Part shown: in pieces, positions 24,180-42,900 of the stretch
Layout: each line of letters starts with the position of its first letter
Numbering within the stretch: the first letter of the stretch is position 1
Origin: Callipepla californica brunnescens
Lineage: Eukaryota > Chordata > Aves > Galliformes > Odontophoridae
Direction: 5' to 3'
DNA: 64,000 nt
Assembly: GCA_023055505.1 (NCBI GenBank)
Contig: JALIRH010000004.1
Span: 31,873,502 to 31,937,501 of the forward strand
The notes under the pieces: generated by a model
What the model saw: the letters and a program-made list of their open reading frames with translations, nothing else
Databases searched by the model: none
What the model was told of the DNA's origin: nothing
Translations under genes and position numbers: made by a program

Positions 24180-24337
24180 CTCCCGGGCAACGAGGGCGGG
24201 AGCTCCCGTCCAGCGCCTCTCATTGGCCGCGCCGCTACGGGGCGGGGGCGGCGCCGCGGTGTCCGCCAATGGGGTGGCAGAGGAGCGGAAGCGGAAGCGC
24301 CGGCACCGGCGGTGCGGAGGCGTAGGCGGCCGCCGCC
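24180..24337 (+). promoter_or_regulatory. EIF2B2: EIF2B2 promoter
   Basis: The CpG-rich sequence directly upstream of the EIF2B2 start carries two NF-Y-type boxes in opposite orientation, ATTGG at 24222-24226 and CCAAT at 24266-24270. These are followed by the direct repeat GCGGAAGCGGAAGC (24285-24298), which resembles paired ETS/GABP half-sites. No TATA box is seen. This is typical of a housekeeping promoter. Confidence 0.6.
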
Positions 24338-29382
<5,045 letters not shown>

Positions 29383-29652
29383 CTCCAAGAAGCATATTTA
29401 CTGTCCAGACTTGTCCTGTCTTTCTCCTTAGAAAGATACAGAAGCTAATGAAAGCGGATGTTGCAAAGATGGGTTGCTGTTGAGAACTGGCAGGGAATAT
29501 GTTCTGTGCAATCTTTCCTAGCAAGAAGCAACAGAAGACTCTTGTCCTGAACCATCTGCTCTGTGACGAGCCACATGGAGCTGCTAACCAATTCTGAAAC
29601 AGCAAAACATCATTTTCTGGGGCAGCTGAGCTGTTACATCAAAGTGTGCTGC

Positions 29653-29658
29653 AATAAA
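29653..29658 (+). terminator. EIF2B2: EIF2B2 poly(A) signal
   Basis: An AATAAA follows the stop by about 270 bases and is followed by TG/GT-rich sequence (GGCTGTTTATGGTGCTC). The 3' UTR would be 29383 to about 29680. Confidence 0.8.
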
Positions 29659-29680
29659 GGCTGTTTATGGTGCTCTCAGT

Positions 29681-30640
29681 GTTAATCATTTCCCACGTAG
29701 AATTTATTTCCTCAGCTATCAGGAGCTTTACGAGTGCAGTGAGCTGCCTGTACTTGTGCTGCAGTAGTAAGGGTATGGTGTGCTTTCACCTGAAATAGAA
29801 TTGCCAATGGCTGTGTGCTTCAAAACTGAACTTTTGGTATAAGTTCTGGGCAAATTTTGTTAAGCTGCTGAAATCCAAACCAGCTTTTTGGAAAACACTG
29901 GAAGAGAAATTCCACTCTTGAAGAAAGGCAGACTTCAGAAGTCCTGTCAGCAATTTTGTTCGCTTCTGGATCGGAAGGCAGAGCTCAAGTTCTTGCTTCA
30001 CTTCTTTTAGTCTGAGGGCCCTCCCTCTCCCTTACTGCTGGGTGACTAATTATTCTTCTTGGGTGGACATCTTGTCTCATTCTGAAAATTCTTTTTGTGA
30101 GGGGCAACATAGACAGCCTTAGAAATCTCAGGCGCTTGCAGGGTGGTCAGATCATTTCTTAGTCCCTTTTATCAGGATATGCTATTGTGCTGCAGCACTG
30201 TTGAGGCACTGAAGAAGCTTCCACTCCTTGTTTTGTTTTTGAAACAGCAAATGTCATTACTTGATTTGTTTTGAAGTTGCTTTTTCGCAGAGAACAAGGA
30301 TACCAGCGATTAAAGAAAAAGACATCTTTTACTGTTAAAATAACCATCTCCTCTCTAGCTTAGAATGTGGTACAAAGTAGAACTGGAACTTGTGGGGAAA
30401 AAAAAAACACGTCTGCCTACTGCAAGAAATGCAGTGATCTGTTTTGTTGTTTCTGTACACTGAGAAAGTGGGGCTACGCAAGGGTTTAGAAATCACTCAA
30501 GAATGCAGACTGCAGGGAGGTGGGAGAAAACAGCTGGGTGTGTCACTGACTGCCTAGTTAAAAAGACACTGACCTACCTAGAATCAAACCTGTATTTACT
30601 AAGAAGCTGGTCAGTCCTCATTCCAATCACCACCAGAAAC
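29681..30640. other. EIF2B2-MLH3 intergenic spacer (tail to tail)
   Basis: Less than 1 kb separates two convergent genes. I see no gene, RNA or repeat here; a short A run at about 30400-30408 is the only low-complexity feature. Confidence 0.6.
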
Positions 30641-30660
30641 CTAAGGAAAGTTGAGTTAAT

Positions 30661-30666
30661 TTTATT
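30661..30666 (-). terminator. MLH3: MLH3 poly(A) signal
   Basis: TTTATT on the plus strand (AATAAA on the minus strand) lies about 245 bases past the MLH3 stop. Confidence 0.7.
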
Positions 30667-30910
30667 AATAAATACCTCCTCCATTTCAAACACTCTAAAA
30701 TACATCAATTAAAAGTCTCTATTACACACAACTCTGCCATGCTTGCAGTAACTGTGACTGGATGCCACATTTTGCCATCAATAGTCGAGCACTGACACAT
30801 GACTCAGGTCTACAACGCAGTTCTTTAGTGCTTGGCTCCACACACGATGTTGTTTAACAGCAAGAGAACCTGGATCGTGCCAGCACCCATGGAGTCTGCA
30901 GTTTGCAGTC

Positions 30911-33900
30911 TCACCGTTTCTGTTCGGGGTCTTTGTTCCCAAACAGCTGCCATGCTCGCACCATTTTCCGCAGTCTAGCCAAGTTAGGTTTAGGCTGGAG
31001 GGAGAAAAATTAAGAAGCACTAAGTCATAAGTAAACCAACTTCAGTACCTCCATACTCTTCTCTAATAGAAACATTCCAGTTTTTTTCATGTCTAATTCA
31101 AAGTCCCACATGATTTCCAACAAAAGCTAATCATCTAATAACTTCTCGTAGTACATTATTTGCAAAAGGGAGGAAGTTGGTCTGGATTTTTTATTGTTTT
31201 TAATTTTCATGTTGCTATGTCTTTGCTTTCCCCCCACGCCCCATTTTATGGCATCTTCAACACTGGGAAAGTAGGTGTTTGTTTAATCTTTATCATCTTT
31301 ATGTAGCGGAATATCAATATTTACATGTTTCAAAGTTTGACACTTATAAACCATAACCACTTTAAATATGTGCTCAACTTTAAGCACGAGTTGTCTCCAT
31401 TCAATCCAGTGTAACCATCCAAATGGAATATGGTAAGATCTTTGCCATGGTTTGTGCAGAACACAGGCTTAATTTTCTCAAGCTTTATTTTACTTCATAA
31501 CAGCTAAGTTCAAGTAAGATGCAGCTGTGGTGGTCCTGTTTCTAACACATACACATGATATGCCTCTGACAATTCAGAGTATGCTGTTCTCTTTCAGTAC
31601 CCCACACAGTACCTGCGTTTCCTGCTGTAGATGGTCAATGTCTGCAAGGGGCATCATGGAAGGTCTTCCATGAGCACACTGGAAGGGCAGCTGGCAGGAC
31701 GACAAAGCTTCAATGAGCTGACAGCTCTCCTCTGGAGTCAGACTGTCATTAAACTTAATAGCTCCTGGAACAACATAGAATTCTTGCACGTGCTGCCAGA
31801 GAGAATTCAAGCCACCCAACAGGCCTCCCTCCACAACTGCTGTTTACAAAGAAAACAGGGCAGCTCCCAGATAGTACAGACTAACAGCAAAAGCTGACTT
31901 AAGGCTTAGTTCAGTTAACCATGCTGTTGCATAATGATCAGCTATCCAAAGCCTAAACTCTTTCATCTAATCCAAGTCTGAGGGATTGCAGGGTTAATAG
32001 ACTCTGGCTTTTCAGATAGTGTTGCAAGAATAGATTTTTTTTAGGGCTGAAGATGCAATCAGCTCATGTCCAGAGACAGTGAAAGCAGAAGATATCCTGT
32101 ATCAGTTCTGTAGAACTGACATCCGTTCTATGCGTTTGCCAGTGAGAGGCATGAGCTCCAAAACCAGATGCCAGCCCTGCCACTAAGTCCTTTCTCACAA
32201 ATGGGCACTTAATGGCATCCAGAGGAAATTAAAGCAGAACATCGAAGAGCTGTATCAGAAGTCCTGTTATCTTTAGCTTTCACAGATTCACAAGACTGTC
32301 TGCAATCTGCGTCCTCCCTTTCAGCCACGAGACCTCTTCAGCATGCAGTGACATACCACAAAAATAGGCCTCATCCCTATGGAACGGTCTGTAACCCTGC
32401 AACTCCTGCAAACACGTTCTGAAACCACTGCCCTGGGAATGATGTCAGATGGAAAACAGAAAGGTTAAAAAATAAATGAAAGAATGAAAGAAAAGTATGC
32501 TTCCCCTACCGTGACAGGCTTGGGAAGCTAACACCTTCAGAAATGTCAGTGGCAGTGTCCCTCGTGCTCCTCCTGTGGTCTGCACTAGCTAAAATTAGTA
32601 AGGGAACATCATCTTACATTCCAGTTAGTACGAAAAATAAAGAGAACTGTAACAAGAGTGAGCAACAAATGACCTGAATATACATCTCTTGTTTTGTGCT
32701 TAACACGTTTATTCCCTCCGGTTCTTTCAATCAGCTTTGCATTATTCCAGTCAACTTTAGAAGCAGATAGTTACTCACCTCAACTTGTTCTTGAATAAAC
32801 TCCTGAAAAGAAAAAATGTAAGATAGTAAGTTGGCATTTCTCCTTTTCACTGCCATACCCCTCTTCTCCACACCTGTGTATAATTTAATACATAAGTTTC
32901 AGGTACACCCCAGGAAAAATGATGCAGTTGCTTGTACACTGACAAGTGTGAAAGATCCATGTGCAACTCCTGATCCCTTCAAGTCTTTTTAGACTTGAAT
33001 CCATAACTTACATTCTCTGCATCAAAATATAATGGGTGTAACGGAACTCATTCTTCAGAGTGTAATGAATACATGTTCCCATAATTGCCCTTTCTTCTTT
33101 GAATAATAGTCCGATGCGGATTTCATTTCTGATGTCTAAGATACAAGGAATTCTTAAGTGCAGAGAGGTGCTACCAGTCCCCATTAAAACAAAAAGGATC
33201 ACGGAACAGGTCTGCCAAAATGCTCATGAGATCTTGAGGCTCCAGCTAAGAAGAAGTGCTAGTGAGGGACCTGATCTCTAGCTAGGCACCATTCAGACAA
33301 AAGTGTATTTTTTAAAACCATTCTCCACTGCCTTCAGCACTTCTGGCACAATGGAGAGTGCACTTTTCCTGCTTCTAGCAGGACTGGAGAAGAAAAAGTA
33401 ATCAGATGGATCACCTTTTCATATAGGAAAGGTGGGTAGCAGGGCGGGACTGATTCACAGTGGTTCAGCCTACTGGCTGAACACAGTACTCCAGAAACAG
33501 TTTTTAAGGAGAGAGTCATTGATGCACTTATGATTGTAGAGAATTGTTTACAATGGAAACTGCTAGTAATCCATTCAGCAATTTCTTCAGACAGCTTTTT
33601 TTCCTTCTTCAGCAGCAGCTGTTAGAAAGCTGAACTGCCTGTGCAGAGATTTCCTCAAAGCAACTTTAAATCCTAACAAGTAATATTTTCATATCAGTAA
33701 TGTTATTTTACTGTTTCTTCAAGTACTCAGAAAGGATGAGCAGTAAACTGATGAAACACCTGAACTACTTACTATGTTTCTTTGCTTTTCCACTATTTCA
33801 AGTCTGAACCAGATTTCTGTCGTTCCTGCTAGAGTTCAGGGATTTCAACTACAGGACTGTTTAGCTACTAAAAGAGATGGCACCTACACTGGCCAAGAGT

Positions 33901-36900
33901 CTTCTCTGTCTCTTTTAGAAGAATTATATACTATGCCTTGGGTCATAAACACAGAAAAAAAACAGAAACACAAACTGCTTTGATTTGTATCCACAGCTGA
34001 CCTCCACAATGCTTTTAGTGACAGGTTGTCTTTTCCGTCGTAATTCGTTGGCCTCTCTTTCTATAAAACACAGTGGCACTTTCTTGACTAGAATCGAGGA
34101 GCTGTTGGTCTCAGGAAATGCTAGTTCAAGGCCCAGGTCCTTCAAATTTTTGTAGCAGCACCTACATTAAAAACAAAACGAAACAACAAGGCAGAAATAA
34201 GACAGAAGCGTCTACTTCTTCACAACTTAAATGGATATTTGTGTAGTCTCCACGTTTCTTCCTAGGAGTTTCTAATGGTTGATATTCCTGTTAATTTTGC
34301 CCTTTCACTCTGCATTCTACTGTTTTTCACTCAGCTATGCATATTGTATGTTCCTCAGCCACAAGATCTAGGTACAATATTTCTGATTACTATACAGAGA
34401 GCTCTGTGCTTAAATGGATACATTTTTATTTTCTAAAGATGCACAAGATGTCTGATTCAAGGAAAAAATACTAAGTTATCACACAAATAGCAACACTACA
34501 CATCCTCCAAACATTAAAGCTATGCACTATAAAGACTGCTTTAAATCTAGCCTATAAAACAGTGATTTCAATTGACACGTAACAGCAAATGCTTGTGACA
34601 GAAAAATAGCCAAGAGATTTATGCTGGTTTAAAGAACTCGTGTCCTGTTAACTAAAGCAAAGAGAGCCAAGGAAAGAACTTGACATCAAAAAGAGAAGAA
34701 AACTGTCATCAGTCATTATCAAATAGTTTGATATATGCGTACATTTTGGTGCAGCAGTAGCCAAAAGCAGCAGACAAAATGCTAAGTGTGGATTAACAGA
34801 CAGAAGATAGGGGAACAATTGCAAAGCTGCTGCAGAAATGAGTGGGATTTTGTCATTTGGAGGTATACTGTATTGAGTTTTGGCCGTCTGGTCTCAAAAG
34901 CAGATATATCAGAAATAGGAGATATTCAAAGATTGCTGTAAAAATAATCCAGAGCTGACCCAGAGGCATTAAAAATATTGTGATATTGGCAAGAATATCA
35001 TTAAAGGATAGAAACAAAGGCATCCAAATATTGTTGAATTATGAGCAGCCACGGTTATATTCTCACATTTTTCATACAGCAGGTGGTACATTATGGTGCT
35101 TCACACTTTCCTCTAGAATTTCTGGTATTGGCCATTGTTACACAAAAGAGTTATCAAACATATATCAGTGATACTGTTACCATTGGAATACACCCAAAAA
35201 GGACATTCCACCAAGCAAGTGTATTGCTAAAATGGGCAACAGTTTTAGTAAGGAGTGATTTAAAAGCTGTTGAGTCTGCCACAGGCATCACAAAAAAAAG
35301 GGGACTTTGAGAATAACAATGAAGTATACCTGTGGAAGTTAGCAGAGAACTTCAATTGAACATGAAGAACAACATGGGAAAAAGAAATAAGTGCAAATGC
35401 ATGTGGCAAGGGGCAGTCAGGAATATTTTGAGGAAATAAAAATGATTAATTGGTGTTCAGTATGTGTGTAACAGCCCAGCAATAAATCTGTACCTAGTCT
35501 AAACTCTTGCAATACAAAAGTTAAATTTCCTAATAGTAACTAGTACACCATGCTGAAACATTTGGGGAACAGTGCTCATTAGTTAGTCTTGGCAGACATC
35601 TAGGATTAAGGAATGCGTTTTTGAAGGATTCACAATACGAGCTTTCCGTAGCCCATCCCTCTCCTCTCCAACAGAGTCCATTAAATCAGTTCCTGTATCT
35701 ATACTATGGACACTGCACTCCACCGTGCAGTTCCAAGTCCTGGTCTCCAGACAGCAGGATCTGCTGGAGACTTCTGGGCCACTCCTCTGGCAAACCATCA
35801 CAGTTTGCTTTGCCAGGGAAACCACGGCATACTGCAGTGGCACAGGGATGGCACACCGTGGGGTTTTGTCTTGAGATGTAATGATGTGCCCAAGAAGCAC
35901 ACCCATTTTCCACAGTATAGATACGGCCAACTGGTTTCTGCTCCAGAAAGAATCAATAGCTGTGGTGATCTAGTAACATATTGAAATCTTCCCCAAAGTT
36001 TAGAGCTACTGGCCAATACTGACTGTAGAATTCTCCTTTGTTCTTCTGTAACTTCAATTTCTAAAGGAGGAGAGATGGAGGAAGACAGTAATTTCTTCTT
36101 GCCGCATGCTGTAGCTTCCTTCTCATAGGAATCTGTGAATGAAACATTGAGAAACATGCCTCTTTGAGTACTTATGCAGGCATTGCCCTTAATGACCCTA
36201 TGGTTTGGCATGTAATCCTCTGTTTGGATTAAAAATGACCACAGAATGCCTTCTCCTGAAACTTGTGGAGGACTGGGAATGTCACAAACTAGACATCTAG
36301 TCCCAGGGGAGAGGTTGGTTAATGCCACTTTGTTTTTTTCCCACCGGTTCCAAAAAAGAGTCACCCTAAATAGCAAGAAAAACCTACTGGTATATTTAGT
36401 CCAACTCACAGACAGTGATTTTTCCACAGAAAAATCTCTCATAAATGGCATTAAAATACTATTCATTAAGCATCTCTCCCTTCAGTCTTCAACTTTTTTC
36501 AATACCTCACCAAAAGGAGCAGATTTCCTGGAAACCTCTCTGCAGGAACTGCACAGTATTTCTCAATGAAAGGGAAAGTCAATGATTTTTAAGTACTTGA
36601 TGGATAGTCCTCGTACTTTTAACACTGAAATGTTGGCTAATAGGCTTACAGAAAAGACCATTATCCCTTTGCAAACAGTTTCAGAACGTTTCAGAAAAAT
36701 TTTAGGCTTCAAGTGTAGAATTCAGCTAAAAAGGAACCAAACAAACTATGCTCTTCAGTCTGCACCCCATGTCTTATTCTTCACATAATCACACACTCTT
36801 ACTGACGTTTTTCTATTTCCTGTTCATTGTTTTCCCTATGTCTTCCTACTCTTTCATTACATCAGGCCTATTTCAGCTTGATCGGGCTGTGTGGGTAGGG

Positions 36901-39900
36901 TGCATATTTTCTATTTCTGGAAATGCTGTACCGATTTTCAGCTGCCAATACTGTGACTACTGCAGATATTGAATGGCTGCACTCTGCTAGGGATCAAGGT
37001 CAAGATGGAAAATCAATATTCTGCTGGTTCCATATAGCCCAGATTTATCCTTACGACAGCTTAGTTAGCCAGCTTTTCCTTTAAGAGAGCCTTGTTTGCA
37101 CATTCCTGTGCACTATCTTTCCTAAAGCCACCTGCGTTCTCACCTGCAATAAGCTGCTCCAGGCGGATCCGTTCGTGAGCTGCATGTTGGTCCACCAAAA
37201 CCAAGAGGTTTCCACCTAAAAATGAGCCACAAGAAATTAAAAATAGGTAACCCAACAACCACACAGATTGGAAAGAAGAGTGACCACTCCCATTTACAAG
37301 AGAAATACCAGTTCATTTTACACGTGTGAAGTGAGGGGAAGACTGCTGGCAGAACAGAGTCACTTCGGAACTGAAATGACCCAAATAAGTAATTTAAATC
37401 AAGGGCAATTAGAAAATCTTGTCTATAGGAGTCTTCATTTAACTTCAGAATTCAAGCTGAGGTCACTAAGAACTGTTCTCTTTTATACCATCTTTAAAAC
37501 GTTACAAAAATTCCTCATTTTGAATGCCTTTTCTGCACAGCTTCAGTGAGCTGCAGCAGTGAATATACCCAGACACTGTGAACACAGTCTGAAAGATGTT
37601 AGTAATTTGAGTATAATCTGTTTTTATAATACTAATCTGAAGGCAATAGGAACATCCAACGATGTCCAAAATAAAGAGAAAGAAGATCCAGGAAATTTCA
37701 TGTGAAGGCTAACATTTTCCTCTACTCACAGTATCATCCCAAAGCAAGAAACAATTCAAGCAGGACTGTGTTCCCTCTGCAGTGTAAGTGCACTTGAGAG
37801 CTACCTTAATGCTTATAGCAGCTCTTACCTTCCTTTTTATCCATTTCATTCCTAGTGTTGATTACACAAGCAATAAATTTATTGTCCACTTGCTGAAGAA
37901 CCTGAAAGACACTCAGAACAATCATTACCCAGTGGTAAAAGGAAGAGGTATTAGAGGGGGGACTAGAAATACACCTTTTCTAATCTCAAAGGCTGAAAGG
38001 ATTTGGCCTAGGAAAAAATAACGCTATGAAACTGTATAATTATTCTTTATAATACTGTGAGGGGCTACATACAGAGAAGGCAGCAATTACTTGGGCTAGA
38101 AAAAAATGCTAAAAGAAGATCAAACAACCATAAATTGGTCATGGAACAGTTTAGTTAGAAGGTTGCAAAATATCCAGTAAAATAATTCTGAATCTGTCTT
38201 TTGTAAGAGTTGCAAGGACAAGAACAGTTAAGGTGGGGGCAGGAAATTCACAGAATGGACAATACAGTGGTGTAGAAGCCTCCTCGAGCTGGGAATCACA
38301 GCTGTTCACAGCTGGCAGAATATAAACAACCTTTTATAATTTGAGCTGTGTTTAAGGCCTTGTACTTCTCATTTGTAGTAGCCAGGAAGCAATTTCTTCC
38401 CTCTTTTTCTTATGCCTAACTTGCTTTTGAGAGTTGATTCCAACTTCTTCCTAAGCAGCATACATCAACAAGATCTACAGATGGAATACTGAGCAGAGAT
38501 GCATCATGCCTTCAGTATCTAATGTTTATACTTAAATTAACAGATGCAAAATAAGGAAGGAGTCTCCCTCAGTCACATGTACAGAGCTCATGTGAATACT
38601 ATCTTACAACACACGCACTGTCCAGCTCCTAGGTAAAAATGAATAGATGATCCTATTTTTTTGAAGGGACACTAGACATTAATGTTTTTTCTGTTCTTCT
38701 GTTTTACAGCTTTCTTCCCCTGTCTTTTTGAAACTGATTTGTTTCCTGTAATAACTTTATGCTTCTTGTTATTCCTGCACACACAATATAATGGATGGAG
38801 AGAATCGTTTCCATCCTTCTCCACCCTGTCCTTAATATTACCATGTCCCACCCAGTCAGAACCTGCAATCTCAAAGTCAGCAACCTGACTGCATGAGAAC
38901 AGTGCTAGTTTGCAAGATGTTGGTCGTTAATATGTAAGAGAGGGAGAGGATTCGCTTTGATATTTCTATAAATGCAAAGAATGTAAGCTGAAGGCACACA
39001 TTCACGTGAGTTGTTAACTATCAAAACATACAATAGAAGAGCATTAAAATAGTTAGACTTCATGTTACAATGCTATTTTTAAGAATCACTTTTCAGAGGA
39101 GATAGAAATCTTAAAGGGAAATTTCAAGTCCTTCCAGGAAATCTAGGATTTGCTTTTGAAACCACTGTGCTTAGGAATTAAATTTCTAAAGTCAATAAAT
39201 ATAGAACACGTAGGAGACAGATTTCAGGAGAATATGAACTAGCAAATATTTACAACAAATATAAAAAGCCACCTGCTGAAATATCATTTAGTTAACAGTG
39301 TTTCACAGCAGCAGCAGCAGGGCTGCCTCTTGATTTGATTTAACCATGCAAGCCAAGGAATTTTAGTCACTTTGCAGATAGATGACTATCCAGACATTAA
39401 GGTCTGACTCGGCATATGTCTGATGACACAAAGATTTCTGATTGTGTTTGTGAGCATTAAGGATACGAGCTATTTCCCTAGTTACCTCTCTCCTACAAGG
39501 CAGAAACATCAGAAAATCCCAATCAGTGAGTGGGAATTCTAGCATGGAAACTAGTTATGGATCATACTGTACCTGCATTGAATGAACCATGTCTTTGGTA
39601 AAACGATAAGGATACAAAATGTTATGAATTTTCACAGCAAGATTCTCAGCCTGACCGCTGGTCACATCAACAGCTATCTGTAAAAAAAGCCAATGACATG
39701 AAGAGTTTACAGGCTCAAGCCACCTATGGTGAATATGGGGGGGAAAAAAAAGTCAGATTTGGGAAAAAAAACATTCTGGAAATAGCTTTTCATATTTTGA
39801 CAAACCAAGCTTTCCACTCAATCATAGCACCAGTTAAAGATACAAATCTAGCAGTACCTCTGCTCCCATCCCCACTTATTTTCCCATCTTGGTATTACCT

Positions 39901-42900
39901 GCTAACTTCAGTGCACTCAGCTAATTGTGAATACCTATCAGAAAACCTGCTGTTGACTGCCAGCCTAGGTAAGCAGCTCCCAGCTACAAAAAATGTATCA
40001 CCCTGAAATGACTCAGAGTCTGTCACTGTAACAAATGATCTGAACTGTTCCTTTTCAAAAATTCACCAGCAGGTGGTTTGTGACTCCATCTCCATTGTGT
40101 GCAGGTGGAAATGGTTACATACGTAAGTTTATACACATACAACATGATGATTAAAGATAATGCTACCTCATGACAACAAAGGAAGTCTTTCTAAAAGTTC
40201 CAACATTGTTTCCCTCTCACATGCTGTAGTGCTGCTAGGCTACAAAAACAACCACAGTAATAAACGTTTAAGACCCATTGCAGCCCAGGGGAGAAAGATG
40301 AGTTGTTTTACTCTGTCCACAAAGAGGACAGACAATGTGTTAATATTTTGCCATCTGCTAACTATATTTTAAAATGAACATTTCTGTAGAGAAGAAGATA
40401 GATCAAAAGAATGTTTTGGTTTTTGTTTTTGTTTTTCCATCATTTCTTTTGAAGGGAAGGTAAAAGATTAGCCCAACACCCGCTCCTCCAACTTTGAATA
40501 CATGCACAAAAATGACTTACACATAAACCACCTGTAAAACATAATTCCAAGGTCTGTAGTCTACAATATCACTGAACAAGTTATACAGAACAGTTACAAT
40601 ACTTGCAGTCTTGGTCCCCATATCAGATACAATAACTCCTGTGTTAGCACGAGATGCGAGATAATACTCACCTCTGGGCAGCGAACAAAAACAGGATTAT
40701 CCCATTCTGAAAGCATTGTCTGCAGAGACTCACCATCACCTCCTGGGAAGGAACACACAGATAATTCAGGGACTGCCATAAGCTGTCAGCAGAAGGTACA
40801 TTGGGTACCTCTACCTCACAAGTATTATTACATTTTTTTCCTTTTAGTAAAATGGGAGAATGTACAGATAAATAATGGAGCAGTGGGCTTCTCTATTGTT
40901 TGCTTTATCTAGAAGAGACCCTGTGCAGCTTCCTGAGCATGCTGCAGCACAATTCAACAGGCCTTGGAAATGAGGAGGGAAAAAAAACAAAAACAAATGA
41001 AAGACCTGTTTAGCTACCCATTGCTTCTGGACAAAGCCACATACCAAAAAGGTGATTTCATCCGTTCTACCACAAAAAGAATGTGTGGATTGAAGCTATT
41101 TTTCACATTCCAAGGTTGGAATGAGTACAAAGAAGGGACTAGGTAATTATTCTTTAAGCTACTGGCATCATTCAACAAAGAGCTGGGTATTTAATCTGTA
41201 AATAAGTACCCCCTAACCTGCCTTCAACCCTAGAAGAGGTTTTTTTTTCCAGTTCTAGATCTGAGATGACTCACACAGTCCCATTGTTAGCAGACCTTGA
41301 GTAATTCTGGGTTCCTGTTGGGACATCTGGGAGAATTTTTTGACTTGTTTTTACAGCAGTACACTGTGTCCTGGAAAGCTGGCCCTACCTCTCTGATCCT
41401 GGCTTGCTAGAGTCTTCTCTTTTCGAGGTCTAGGAAGGAAGGGTAGCACAATCTCACTTCTAAAGGGATGGCACCTGCACTGAAACCCTAAACACAACAT
41501 AAATTCACTGCTGCAGATTCGTCAGTGTGCAAAATTACCAAAAGCTATACAGTTATCTCATAAATCTCATCAATTAATGTATGCTTAGTCCTGTGCAAAT
41601 GAGACACACCGATTTGGCAATCTAGCATTTAGAAATATCAGCACGTATGTAAAGATCTGAGAATTATCAGGTACGCTTGCATCTGGAAATGTGGCATCTG
41701 CAAGACTGCCATTCTTAAAAACTGGCTACTGTGTTAATCACATACAAATTTCTTTGAGAATTAATGCAGTCAGAGAGAGGGCATAATGACAATCAAAACA
41801 CTCTGGACTTCCCTCTTTTCAGGGGTGGCAGAACTGTCAATCCGTTACCACCACCGCCAACAGTTATCAGCAGTTATCAGCACCTTGTAAGACTGAAAAC
41901 TACAACCACAGGAGATATCAAAGTTAGCCTAACAACATGTTCCTACCCGCCCAGAAATGATTTAACGATATTACAAACCTGCACTGTTATCAAGACTATT
42001 AAGTGGCTCAGATTTCCAGCAGTGGTAAACATTTCACCCTTCCTTTGGTACAATTCACATTTCTATTCTTTGTGAAATAATAATGAATTAATAAAGTTCC
42101 TTTCTACTAAGAAATTAAGGGTGTGCATTCAGGAAACATGGCAGAGTGATAAAGCCAAGAAAAAAAAAAGCAGCTGTGTGCTGATAAGCTCAGTAGAAAA
42201 AGGTTCTGTGAGGACCTGTGGCCAGTCCATAGACTCCTGACTGTTGGCTTTATCCCAGAAAAGCACAGTGATCGTTCTGCCCTGGGGACTGAGAATCCTC
42301 TCAAGAATCCAAACTAGCAGTCCAGCACAGGAAGGTAACTCAGCATCCCACTGTCACAAAACTCAGCCACAGACTCTCTTAGCTAACACAGGGCAAGATG
42401 TCCTTTATGCGAATCCTGGTGAACTGGGACAAATTAAGAATTCCATCTAATTCAGTCTCGGACAGAACTCTTACAGCTATTGTCTCAGAGAGATAGTATC
42501 TCACAAGTTCACAGAGTCATCTGTCATTTACGTGAACAGGAGTCCAATGTTTTATACGTGTCATAAGCAAAGAAAGGAGCATTTCCCTCCTTCCTGTTGC
42601 AGGGAAAATTCTTGCTCAGGACATACGTTGTTCACAGAGTTAGGATTTTCTTGTCCAAAGGCCAGTGAGAACTCAGAGCTCACAGAGATGTTATTAAAAC
42701 TATTATTCTGGCAGGTAACATCAGAAAAGGTGCCAAGTATAACTTCTCTACTATATACATGCAAAGCACATACAGTTACAATACTTGAATGTTGATTGTC
42801 ACTCACCTCAATTACATCATTATTATACTGATGCAGAACATTAGATTGTTCAGAAAGTCATTTGATGATGAAAAAAATCCCTATAAGTTCTCCTGTAATG

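Noticed and set aside
39306..39321. CAG microsatellite
   Set aside because: There are only about four to five units, below what I would call a repeat feature.
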